Positions 1 to 9,068 of a stretch of 50,798 nt of DNA are shown one piece after another. Numbering within the stretch: the first letter of the stretch is position 1; each line of letters begins with the position of its first letter. The DNA comes from Rhodocyclales bacterium (GTDB taxonomy: Bacteria; Pseudomonadota; Gammaproteobacteria; Burkholderiales; Rhodocyclaceae). The notes beneath the pieces are model-generated. The model was given only the letters and a program-made list of their open reading frames with translations, did not search any database and was not told the origin of the DNA. Position numbers and translations under genes: made by a program. The stretch lies in NCBI GenBank assembly GCA_016235805.1, contig JACRIY010000038.1, forward strand, positions 1 to 50,798. Reading direction: 5' to 3'.

Positions 1-1768
1 CGAGCGGGGTACCGACCGGCATGTCGAGCACGATCTGAAATTCGCTCTTGTTGTCGAAGGGCAGCATCTTCAGCACCACCAGCTTGAAGAAGCCGAGGCT
101 GACCGAGGCCAGAATCGCGACCAGGATGCCGATCCACAGCTTGCGCCGCGCCGCCGCGCCGGTGCGCGGATCGAGCAGCGGTGACATGATGCGGCGGAAC
201 ATGCGGTCGAGCCTGGCCGTGGTCGGGTCGACCGCGTGCCCTGCGGCGCCGTGTGCGACCGGCTTCATCATCTTCAGCGCCAGCCAGGGCGTGATGACAA
301 AAGCAATGGCCAGCGAGATGAACATGCCCATCGAGGCGTTGATCGGGATCGGGCTCATGTAGGGGCCCATCAGGCCGGTGACGAAAGCCATCGGCAGCAG
401 CGCCGCGATCACGGTGAAGGTGGCCAGTATCGTCGGCCCGCCGACTTCATCCACGGCCGGCGGGATGATCTCCCACAGCGGCTTGTCCGGATGCAGCAGG
501 CTCCAGCGGTGGATGTTCTCGACCACGACGATGGCGTCGTCCACCAGGATGCCGATGGAGAAGATCAGCGCGAATAACGAAACGCGGTTCAGGGTGAATC
601 CATAGGCCCAGGAAGCGAACAGCGTCGCCGCCAGCGTCAGCGTGACCGCCGCGCCGACGATCACCGCCTCGCGTTTGCCGAGGGCAAACAGCACCAGCAG
701 CACGACGAACATCGTGGCGAACACCAGTTTGCCGATCAGCTTCTGCGCTTTGTCGGTGGCCGTGGCGCCGTAGTTGCGCGTCACCGAGAATTCGACACCC
801 TCGGGAATTACCGTGCCCTTGAGCGCTTCGGCGCGCGCGATCACCGATTCGGCGACGTCGGCGGCGTTGACGCCGGGCTTCTTCGATATCGAGAGCGTTA
901 CCGCCGGAGATTCGCCTTGTTTGGTGCCGTGCCAGACATAGCGCGAGGGCTGGTCGGGGCCATCCACCACCTGCGCGACATCCGCCAGGTACACCGGCTT
1001 GCGCTCGTAGACGCCGACCACAAGACGCTTCACGTCGGCGGCCGATTCGATGTAGGTACCGGTCTGCACCAGCAACTCCTTATTGCCGGCGACCAGCGCA
1101 CCCGCAGGCTGCGAGGCGTTCGACACCTGCAGCGCGGCCTTGAGGTCCTGCGCGGTGATGCCGTGCGCGTTCATGCGATCGGCGTCCATCACGACGCGGA
1201 TCACGTGGCCCGGACCGCCGATTGTCGCGACGTCGCGCGTGCCGGGGATGCGCTTGAGGTCGACCTCGGTGGCGCGCGCCACCTGCTGCATCTCGAAGGC
1301 CGACTTCATGGGGTCGGCGCTGTGGAAGGTCAGCGTCACGATGGGCACGTCGTCGATGCCCTTGGGCTTGACGATGGGATCGAGCACGCCGAGGTTGGGC
1401 GAGAGCCAGTCCTTGTGCGAATTGATGGTGTCGTAGAGCCGCACCAGGGCCTGGATCGGGTCCTCGCCGACTTCGTACTGCACGGTGATCACGGCCATGC
1501 CGGGCCGCGATACGGAATACACATGCTCGATGCCCGCGATGCGCGACAGCACCTGCTCGGCCGGCCGTGCCACAAGAGCCTCGACATCGCGCGCCGACGC
1601 GCCGGGGAAAGGCACGAAGACGTTGGCCATGGTGACGTTGATCTGCGGCTCTTCCTCGCGCGGCGTCACCAGCGTTGCGCCGATGCCCAGCAAGAGCGCG
1701 ATCAGGGCGATCAGCGGCGTCAGGGAATTCCTGAGGAAATACGCGGCAATGCGTCCGGAAATGCCCAC
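1..1768 (-). CDS. RND efflux transporter permease, AcrB/HAE1-like (partial, C-terminus beyond left edge)
   Basis: Inner-membrane proton-driven pump of the resistance-nodulation-division superfamily. The frame is open from a GTG at 1768 to the window edge, giving about 589 N-terminal residues of a family that usually runs to about 1,030-1,060. It begins VGISGRIAAYFLRNSLTPL, followed by a first membrane helix and a periplasmic porter region. The TM4 signature GILVDDAIVVVENIHR, with the paired aspartates of proton relay, lies near position 530. The start codon is 15 bases past the stop of the adaptor gene, so the two form one operon with the adaptor first. An outer-membrane partner is not visible and may lie to the left. 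Drug, solvent and metal substrates cannot be separated from this part alone. Confidence 0.9.
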   Translation of the reverse strand, partial: MGISGRIAAYFLRNSLTPLIALIALLLGIGATLVTPREEEPQINVTMANVFVPFPGASARDVEALVARPAEQVLSRIAGIEHVYSVSRPGMAVITVQYEVGEDPIQALVRLYDTINSHKDWLSPNLGVLDPIVKPKGIDDVPIVTLTFHSADPMKSAFEMQQVARATEVDLKRIPGTRDVATIGGPGHVIRVVMDADRMNAHGITAQDLKAALQVSNASQPAGALVAGNKELLVQTGTYIESAADVKRLVVGVYERKPVYLADVAQVVDGPDQPSRYVWHGTKQGESPAVTLSISKKPGVNAADVAESVIARAEALKGTVIPEGVEFSVTRNYGATATDKAQKLIGKLVFATMFVVLLVLFALGKREAVIVGAAVTLTLAATLFASWAYGFTLNRVSLFALIFSIGILVDDAIVVVENIHRWSLLHPDKPLWEIIPPAVDEVGGPTILATFTVIAALLPMAFVTGLMGPYMSPIPINASMGMFISLAIAFVITPWLALKMMKPVAHGAAGHAVDPTTARLDRMFRRIMSPLLDPRTGAAARRKLWIGILVAILASVSLGFFKLVVLKMLPFDNKSEFQIVLDMPVGTPL

Positions 1769-1782
1769 GATAGGCTCCGGTT

Positions 1783-2862
1783 TCAGCGCGCTGCGGCGGG
1801 AACAGCCGCCTTCGCTTCGATGCCGGTCTTTTGCGGCGTCAGGCTGACGCGTTCGCCGGAGTTGATCCCCGCCAGCACTTCCAGTTCGCCACCGGCGACG
1901 GACTCGCCCAGTCGCACCTGGCGCAGCCTGGCCACGCCCTTGTCATCCAGTACATACACGGCGGTGACTTCGCCACGACGAAGCACGGCGGCCGGCGGCA
2001 CGGTGAGCTTCTTCGCCTGGCCGACGGTGAAATGGGCCCGGGCATAGGCACCGGGCACCACGCCCTCGACGTTTTCCGCCAGGTAGAGGCGCGCCGTCGC
2101 CGTGTGGCTGCGCGCGTCGACCGTGGGCAGGATCTCGATGCGCTGCACGTCGATCCAGCGTCCGCTCTCGGGGAATTCGATGCGCGCGCGCGGCGACTTT
2201 TTCAGCTCGGCCAGCCGGTACTGCGGCAGGCTGGCGATCACTCGCATGCCCTTGGGATCGAACAGGGTAATCAGCGGCTTGCCCGGCGTCGCCATTTCGC
2301 CGGCCTCGGCGTGGCGCTGGGCGACCACGCCGGAGATCGGCGCAAGCACATTGCCGTGCGACAGGCCGGCACCGGAGGATGCCGCCGAGCCCTCGGCGGC
2401 CTTCCAGGCGGCAGCGGCCTGGTCCAGCGCGGCCTGGCTGACGAATTTCTGCGCGTGGAGGTTTTTTGTCCGTTCGTACGCGGCGCGGGCCTGCGCCAGC
2501 GTCGCTTTCGCGGCGGCGTCGGAACCGGCGGCTTCGCGCGCATCGATGCGCATCAGCAATTCGCCCTGCTTCACGCGCTGGCCGGCGTCGGCGCGCACTT
2601 CAAGGATGCGGCCCGCGACCTGCGCGGCCACGGTGGCCTGGCGCACGGCTTCGACGATGGCCTCGACGGGAAAGCCCAGGTCGACTTCTCGCGCCTGCAC
2701 CACGACGCTGGCAGGCGTGCTGGCCGGAGCGGCGCTCCCCAGGGGAGCTTGCTGCACAGCGTCGGCCGCAATAGAAAAACTCGCCGGCAGCAAGCCGGCG
2801 AGGCAAACAAGGGCTGAGAGGAAGAGAGAGCCCTTGACGAGGAGACGGTTGGATCGAGTCAT
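1783..2862 (-). CDS. RND efflux periplasmic adaptor subunit (HlyD/membrane fusion protein family)
   Basis: Adaptor that links an inner-membrane RND pump to an outer-membrane channel. The 359-residue product starts with a signal peptide (MTRSNRLLVKG, a hydrophobic stretch, then an Ala-rich cleavage region near residue 33). It contains a lipoyl/barrel-sandwich half (VAGRILEVRADAGQRVKQGELLMRID), an Ala-rich alpha hairpin, the second lipoyl half (NVLAPISGVVAQRHAEAGEMATPG) and a beta-barrel/membrane-proximal tail. This is the standard domain order and length. It is the first gene of the pump operon and precedes the permease by 15 bp. Its promoter must lie in the AT-rich stretch just upstream, shared with divergent nirS. 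No regulator gene is adjacent. Confidence 0.93.
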   Translation of the reverse strand: MTRSNRLLVKGSLFLSALVCLAGLLPASFSIAADAVQQAPLGSAAPASTPASVVVQAREVDLGFPVEAIVEAVRQATVAAQVAGRILEVRADAGQRVKQGELLMRIDAREAAGSDAAAKATLAQARAAYERTKNLHAQKFVSQAALDQAAAAWKAAEGSAASSGAGLSHGNVLAPISGVVAQRHAEAGEMATPGKPLITLFDPKGMRVIASLPQYRLAELKKSPRARIEFPESGRWIDVQRIEILPTVDARSHTATARLYLAENVEGVVPGAYARAHFTVGQAKKLTVPPAAVLRRGEVTAVYVLDDKGVARLRQVRLGESVAGGELEVLAGINSGERVSLTPQKTGIEAKAAVPAAAR

Positions 2863-2890
2863 AAATATAAGTATATCCTAATATACGAAG
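2862..2890. promoter_or_regulatory. AT-rich promoter/operator candidate ahead of the efflux adaptor
   Basis: This stretch directly abuts the adaptor start codon. It is almost entirely A and T in otherwise GC-rich DNA and has imperfect dyad symmetry (TATA outer arms around GTATATCCTAA). Such islands often hold a -10 element or a repressor site. No cognate regulator is adjacent, so the assignment is tentative. Confidence 0.3.
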
Positions 2891-2972
2891 AACATCAAGA
2901 CCGCACCGAACGCTCGTCACCGCCTTGCCCGCGGCGCGACGGCGGCGCGGTTGATCCCGACTTTTCCGGCAA

Positions 2973-2986
2973 TTGACCGGAGTCAA
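2973..2986 (+). promoter_or_regulatory. Fnr/Dnr/Nnr-type box upstream of nirS
   Basis: TTGACCGGAGTCAA is a perfect 5-4-5 palindrome matching the TTGAY-N4-RTCAA consensus bound by Crp/Fnr-family regulators of anaerobic respiration. Its centre is about 91 bp before the nirS ATG, so a class II arrangement (centre at -41.5) would put the transcription start near 3021. A second TTGAT half-site with a weaker partner lies at 3032-3045. Regulation of nirS by Fnr, Dnr or Nnr through such boxes is well established. The regulator gene downstream of nirS carries the E..SR recognition helix expected for this sequence. Confidence 0.75.
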
Positions 2987-3031
2987 CGACTCGATCCCGG
3001 TATCCGGAGCATCGTGCGCCGTCGCAGAAAA

Positions 3032-3052
3032 TTGATTTCATTTAAATATCAA
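3032..3052. repeat. AT-rich inverted repeat just upstream of nirS
   Basis: TTGAT and ATCAA arms flank an 11-base AT-rich core, ending 18 bp before the nirS start codon. The spacer is too long for one Fnr box. The left half alone (3032-3045) is a degenerate TTGAT-N4-TTTAA site. It may be a secondary regulator site or part of the nirS leader. Confidence 0.35.
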
Positions 3053-3055
3053 TAA

Positions 3056-4813
<1,758 letters not shown>

Positions 4814-4834
4814 CAAACCTGCCGGCAGGCAGGC

Positions 4835-4861
4835 CCCGATACCCGGCCAACGGCTATCGGG
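4835..4861. repeat. Stem-loop between nirS and the Crp-PilJ gene
   Basis: CCCGATA and TATCGGG form a 7-bp stem with a further short CCG/CGG pairing inside, in the 78-bp gap between the two genes. There is no U-tract, so it is not a standard terminator. It could stabilise the nirS message or reduce read-through into the regulator. Confidence 0.35.
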
Positions 4862-4891
4862 ACCCGCCGTGCCGCATGATCGCGAGGACAC

Positions 4892-6448
4892 ATGAAGGAC
4901 CAACTGTCATCACAGATCGCACGCACCTACAGGAAAGCCCTCGGCGAACTTTCGCTGTTTGCCGACCTTGCCCCGAGGCACCTGGACGAATTGGTGCAAG
5001 GGACCTGCAATGTCATCTACCAGAAGGGTCAGGCGGTCTTCCGGGCCGGAGACGTCGTTTCCCATCTGCACGTCCTGGTATCCGGCCAGGTAAAGCTCTC
5101 CCTGTCATGCCGACGCGGCAACGAACGCGTCCTGGAGTTGCTGAATCCGGGACAGGCCTTCGGCCAGGCCGAACTGTTCGTTCCCCGGCCCTACCTCGTA
5201 TCCGCCACCGCCGTTAAGCCGTCGCACGTGCTGGCGATCCGACGCGATACGCTGTTCCGCGTCATGGCCGACGACCCGCGAATATCCCGACGCGTGATCG
5301 AAATCCTCGCCCAGCGCCAGCTCGAAACCGAGGCGGACCTGGTGGCGCAGCATTCGTGGTCGCCGGGACAGCGCCTGCTGGGTTACCTGCTGGAACTTGC
5401 CGGACCGCATCGCGATGCGACCGGTGAGACCCTTGTGACGCTGGAAACCAGCAAGAAAGTGCTGGCGTCACGGTTCGACATGCAGCCGGAAACCCTCTCG
5501 CGCAACCTGCGCGACCTCAGCGACGCCGGCCTGATCGTGGTCCAAAGGAACCGCGTATTGCTGCGCAACGGCGAGATAGATCGCCACCTGCTGACGAATC
5601 CGGATCCGCGCACGATCGATATCGACAGCGTGCGCCGCGTCAGCACCCGGAACGGAAATAGCAACGAAGCCTGGCATCAGGGATGCAACCGGGAATCGTG
5701 GACCCGGTGCGGGTGGATCAACGGGGCGGGACGCCAGCGCGCGCTCTCGCAGCGCATGGCAAAGTCCTGGCTGATGCTGGAGCAGGGTTTGCTGGCACGC
5801 CAGTCGCGGCTGATCCTGAGGCAATCCGTGAATTTGTTCGACAGTCGCCTGAAGGAGCTCGAAGCGCAAACCGCCGGCACGGAAAACCAGGCGACATGCG
5901 CGGAACTGGCACGACTGTGGCCGCGCTACCGGACCCTGCTCGAAATGGCCCCCAACTCCGGCGACGCCCACAAGCTGTTCGCCATCAACGAGGAAGTGCT
6001 CGACGTCGCCGACCAGCTGGCACGAGGATTTGCAGCGACCGAGGGCACGCGCAAGGGCCTGCTGGTTAACCTCGCGGGCCGCGGCCGCATGCTCTCGCAA
6101 CGGGCGGCGAAGCATTTCATGTTCCGCCAGATGGGAATCAGGGTCGCCAGCTGTCGTTCGCGGCTTGACGAAGCCAATGCCGAATTTTCGGCAACCCTCG
6201 GCCAGTTGCGGGGGGCGGTCAAGGATGCTCCCGGCCTTGCCGCCAAGCTTGAATCGTCCCTCAATCTCTGGCAGCTGTTCCGCTCGGCCATGGAAGTTCG
6301 GAATCCGACCGAGTTTCCCCAGGTCGCACGCCGCGTGTTCCGCATCAGCGAAGATCTCCTCAATCGGACCGACGCGATGGTCGAGGCCTGCGTCGGGTTG
6401 CCTGCCGACATGGACGATTCCGTCGCATCGCCACGGCAGGCCAACTAG
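4892..6448 (+). CDS. Crp/Fnr-family regulator fused to a tandem PilJ/NarX-like sensor region
   Basis: A 518-residue predicted soluble protein. Residues 17-135 form a cyclic-nucleotide-binding-type beta barrel (GQAVFRAGDVVSHLHVLVSGQVKL, GQAFGQAELF), and residues 150-225 a winged helix. Its recognition helix QPETLSRNLRDL has E200, S203 and R204 in the pattern Fnr and Dnr use to read TTGAT. The N-terminal cysteine cluster of Fnr is missing. Residues 250-505 are helical and carry two copies of the NarX/PilJ P-box pattern: INGAGRQRALSQRMAK (277-291) and VNLAGRGRMLSQRAAK (392-407). Those boxes normally sit in periplasmic nitrate/nitrite sensor domains. No signal peptide or membrane helix is present. 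The start was chosen for the GAGGA ribosome site at 4882. It lies 78 bp after nirS on the same strand. Ligand and target are inferred only. Confidence 0.85.
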   Translation: MKDQLSSQIARTYRKALGELSLFADLAPRHLDELVQGTCNVIYQKGQAVFRAGDVVSHLHVLVSGQVKLSLSCRRGNERVLELLNPGQAFGQAELFVPRPYLVSATAVKPSHVLAIRRDTLFRVMADDPRISRRVIEILAQRQLETEADLVAQHSWSPGQRLLGYLLELAGPHRDATGETLVTLETSKKVLASRFDMQPETLSRNLRDLSDAGLIVVQRNRVLLRNGEIDRHLLTNPDPRTIDIDSVRRVSTRNGNSNEAWHQGCNRESWTRCGWINGAGRQRALSQRMAKSWLMLEQGLLARQSRLILRQSVNLFDSRLKELEAQTAGTENQATCAELARLWPRYRTLLEMAPNSGDAHKLFAINEEVLDVADQLARGFAATEGTRKGLLVNLAGRGRMLSQRAAKHFMFRQMGIRVASCRSRLDEANAEFSATLGQLRGAVKDAPGLAAKLESSLNLWQLFRSAMEVRNPTEFPQVARRVFRISEDLLNRTDAMVEACVGLPADMDDSVASPRQAN

Positions 6449-6460
6449 CGGAAACGGGTT

Positions 6461-6832
6461 TCAACCCTCCGGGCGGGCGCCCATCGCATAGTCGGCCATC
6501 GCCGCCAGCACCGACTCCGCCTCGCCGACGGGAGCCGCGAGTTCGATGACCAGGCCGGAATGACGGTCCATGGCGTTTGCCGCCAATTGCGGCAAGTCCT
6601 TTTTCACATGGCTGCCGGCCGCCATGAAGATCGGGACCACGATGATTTCGGTGGCACCCTGTTCCACCAGGCAATTGACGCCCTCGTCGAAGCTGGGCCG
6701 CATCAGTTCGAGAAAGCCCGGCTCGACCAGCGCACGCGGGTCGCGCGCCTTGATCGCGTCGCGGATGCGATGAAAGGGCTGCGCCCATTCCGGGTTGCGG
6801 GCGCCATGGCCATAGAGCAGGATTGCCTTCAT
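6461..6832 (-). CDS. cbiX: CbiX/SirB-type sirohydrochlorin chelatase
   Basis: Small class II chelatase that inserts Co or Fe into sirohydrochlorin, for cobalamin or siroheme (the latter also a precursor of heme d1). The 123-residue product has the short CbiX form. Family features are an N-terminal LLYGHGARNPEW with the conserved His, the PGFLELMRPSF segment, and the VPIFMAAGSHVKKDLP metal-site motif containing the second His. Its ATG overlaps the stop of the preceding MFS gene (ATGA), so it is the last cistron of the long minus-strand operon. It converges with the Crp-PilJ gene and is 12 bp from it. Choice of metal cannot be read from sequence; the nearby nirS makes a tetrapyrrole role plausible. 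Confidence 0.88.
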   Translation of the reverse strand: MKAILLYGHGARNPEWAQPFHRIRDAIKARDPRALVEPGFLELMRPSFDEGVNCLVEQGATEIIVVPIFMAAGSHVKKDLPQLAANAMDRHSGLVIELAAPVGEAESVLAAMADYAMGARPEG

Positions 6833-8085
6833 TTCTTGATCTCGCTATAAATATTGCGGCAGCCGGTCTCACGCACGAAGAGCACCGCGACCCATCCGGC
6901 GACGGCGGAGGCCGTCATCAGCAGCAATCCATTGTGCCAGTCCGCCGAAGAATAGATGCGAACCCCCGCCTCGACGCGGCCATCCCAGGTCTTTTCCATG
7001 AGCCAGCCGACGGCCGGCTGCAGGACAGCCGGACCGAAGAACACGCCCACATTCACCACGCTGGTCGCCATGCCCGACAACAGCGGCGGATTGACTTCCT
7101 TGGCGGCCGCCCAGGACAGCGTCAGGCCGGCAGTCGCCAGCCCCATCGCCGTGCAGAGCGAATAGGTCATCCAACCGGCCTCCATCGCGCCCGACAGCCA
7201 TAGCCCCCAGCCCAACGCATGGGCGCCGGATACCGCGAGCATCACCGGCTTGCGTCGCCCGATGCGGTCCGAAACATTGCCCCAGAGCATCGAGCCGATG
7301 GCGAAGCCGATGAAATAGATGCTCACATGGTTCGATGCCTCGGCGCGGTTCATGCCGTAGATCTGCGTCAGGTAGGGCACCGCCCACAGGCCGGCGAAGG
7401 CGAAGAAGGCGCCGGCGAGCCCGGCGTTGGCGAAGAATCCGGGCCAGGTGGCGCGGTTCCGCATCACCGTCAGCAGGCCCGTTAGCCAGGCCGTGCGATC
7501 GACCTTGCCGGCCGGCGTATCGAGCACCCAGGCCCTCGCGGCAAAGGCCATCAGCACCGAGAGGATCCCCACCACGACGAACACCGGGCGCCAGCCCGCC
7601 GCCTGGGTGGCCCAGGCCAGCGGTGCACCCGCGAGGATGGAACCGAGGTTGCCGATCAGCATGCAAATGCCGGTGACCGAGGCGAAGCGCCGCTCCTCGA
7701 AGCCGAGCGCGATCAGCTTGAGCATGGCGATGAAGGCGACGCTAACGCCGAGGCCGACCAGGGTGCGGCCGGCAAAGGCCATTTCGAAACTCGGCGCCAG
7801 CCCGAACACGATGGCCCCGAAACCCGCGACCAGCCCGCCCCAGAACAGGATGCGGCGCGGCCCCAGGGTGTCCGAGAGCACCCCCGTCGGCACCTGCATC
7901 ACCGTATAGACGTAAAAGTAGGTCGCTGCGAGGGTGCCGAGCTGGGCGCCGCCGATGGCAAACGTGGCTTGCAGGTCGCCCGAGATCGCTGCCGGGGCAA
8001 CGCGGTGGAAGAAGGACAGCAGGTAGGCCGCCAGCGCCACGCCGAGGCCGAGCAACACGCCCTGGCGCGAGGCCACCGCGCTCAT
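6829..8085 (-). CDS. MFS transporter
   Basis: Twelve-helix major facilitator superfamily permease, 418 residues. The loop 2-3 signature appears as GVLSDTLGPRRI, and the matching loop 8-9 motif as GNVSDRIGRRKP, each after a hydrophobic pair. The start overlaps the stop of the upstream dehydrogenase by four bases and the end overlaps cbiX by four bases, so it is translationally coupled on both sides. The substrate is unknown. Position in an organic-acid operon suggests a carboxylate or related metabolite, but this is inference only. Confidence 0.88.
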   Translation of the reverse strand: MSAVASRQGVLLGLGVALAAYLLSFFHRVAPAAISGDLQATFAIGGAQLGTLAATYFYVYTVMQVPTGVLSDTLGPRRILFWGGLVAGFGAIVFGLAPSFEMAFAGRTLVGLGVSVAFIAMLKLIALGFEERRFASVTGICMLIGNLGSILAGAPLAWATQAAGWRPVFVVVGILSVLMAFAARAWVLDTPAGKVDRTAWLTGLLTVMRNRATWPGFFANAGLAGAFFAFAGLWAVPYLTQIYGMNRAEASNHVSIYFIGFAIGSMLWGNVSDRIGRRKPVMLAVSGAHALGWGLWLSGAMEAGWMTYSLCTAMGLATAGLTLSWAAAKEVNPPLLSGMATSVVNVGVFFGPAVLQPAVGWLMEKTWDGRVEAGVRIYSSADWHNGLLLMTASAVAGWVAVLFVRETGCRNIYSEIKK

Positions 8086-9056
8086 CGCCAGACGTCGGGG
8101 TTCAGCAGGTTCGGCGGGCGCTGCCCGGAAAGTGCTGCAATCAGGTTGTCGGCTGCCGTCATGGCCATGGCCATGCGCGTCGCGCGTGATGCCGACCCGA
8201 TGTGCGGCGTCAGCGTGACGTTGTCCAGTTCAAGAAAGCCTGGATTCAACTTCGGCTCGCCCTCGTAAACATCGAGTGCGGCGCCGGCAAGCTTGTGCTG
8301 GCGCAAGGCATCGATCAGCGCCGCGTCATCGACGATGCCGCCGCGCGCGACGTTGATCAGATGCGCCGTGGGCTTCATCTGCGCCAGTTCGGCAGCACCG
8401 ATGATGTGGTGGCTCTCCGGCGTATAGGGCAGCAACAGAACGAGGAAATCCGCCTCGCACAGCAGGGTCGGCTTGTCCACCCAGCGCGCGCGGCAGGCGG
8501 CCTCCTTGTCCGCCGGCAAGCGGCTGCGGTTGTGGTAGATGACATTCATGTCGAAGCCCAGCGCACGGCGTGCCACCGCCTGGCCGATGCGCCCCATGCC
8601 GAGGATGCCGAGCGTGGCGTGATGCACGTCGCTGCCCAGCCAGTCCATCATGCGAAAGCCCGGCCAGTGGCCGGCGCGCAACCAGTGCTCTGACGTCTGG
8701 ATATGGCGCGCCGTCGCCATCAGCAGTGCCCAGGCCAGATCGGCCGTGGTGTCGTCGAGCACTCCCGGTGTATTGGTCGCCGCGATGCCTGCACGGGTGC
8801 AGGCAGCGAGGTCGATGTTGTTGTAGCCGACCGCAAAGTTGCAGACGGCCTTCAAGCGAGGCGCGGCGGCAATCACCTCGGCCGTAACGGGGTCGCTGGC
8901 CGCGGTCATCACCCCTGACTTGTCCGCCAACCGCGCCTTGAGGCCATCGACGCCGAGTACCGTATCGGCTTGGTTGTCATCGACCTCGAAGTACTGGCGC
9001 AGGCGCTCCAACACTTCGGGAAAGACTTCGCGGGCAACCAGGATTCTTGGCTTCAT
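8082..9056 (-). CDS. D-2-hydroxyacid dehydrogenase (glyoxylate/hydroxypyruvate reductase type)
   Basis: Cytosolic NAD(P)H-dependent enzyme interconverting 2-oxo and D-2-hydroxy acids. It has the Rossmann motif GILGMGRIG and the catalytic triad Arg (INVARGG), Glu (DVYEGEP) and His (TPHIGSASRATR), with the substrate loop NFAVGYNNID. The ATG at 9056 has an AGGA ribosome site. A GTG at 9068 directly after the transporter stop would add four residues. It overlaps the MFS gene by four bases and follows the TRAP large permease almost without a gap. This ties it to metabolism of whatever the TRAP system imports, plausibly 2-oxo or 2-hydroxy carboxylates. The nearest named relatives are GhrB-type enzymes. 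Confidence 0.9.
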   Translation of the reverse strand: MKPRILVAREVFPEVLERLRQYFEVDDNQADTVLGVDGLKARLADKSGVMTAASDPVTAEVIAAAPRLKAVCNFAVGYNNIDLAACTRAGIAATNTPGVLDDTTADLAWALLMATARHIQTSEHWLRAGHWPGFRMMDWLGSDVHHATLGILGMGRIGQAVARRALGFDMNVIYHNRSRLPADKEAACRARWVDKPTLLCEADFLVLLLPYTPESHHIIGAAELAQMKPTAHLINVARGGIVDDAALIDALRQHKLAGAALDVYEGEPKLNPGFLELDNVTLTPHIGSASRATRMAMAMTAADNLIAALSGQRPPNLLNPDVWR

Positions 9057-9068
9057 GTCCTGCACCAC

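Noticed and set aside
917..2047. Long plus-strand open frame opposite the efflux genes
   Set aside because: The reverse strand carries the conserved RND permease and adaptor sequences; this frame is an antisense shadow of high-GC coding DNA.
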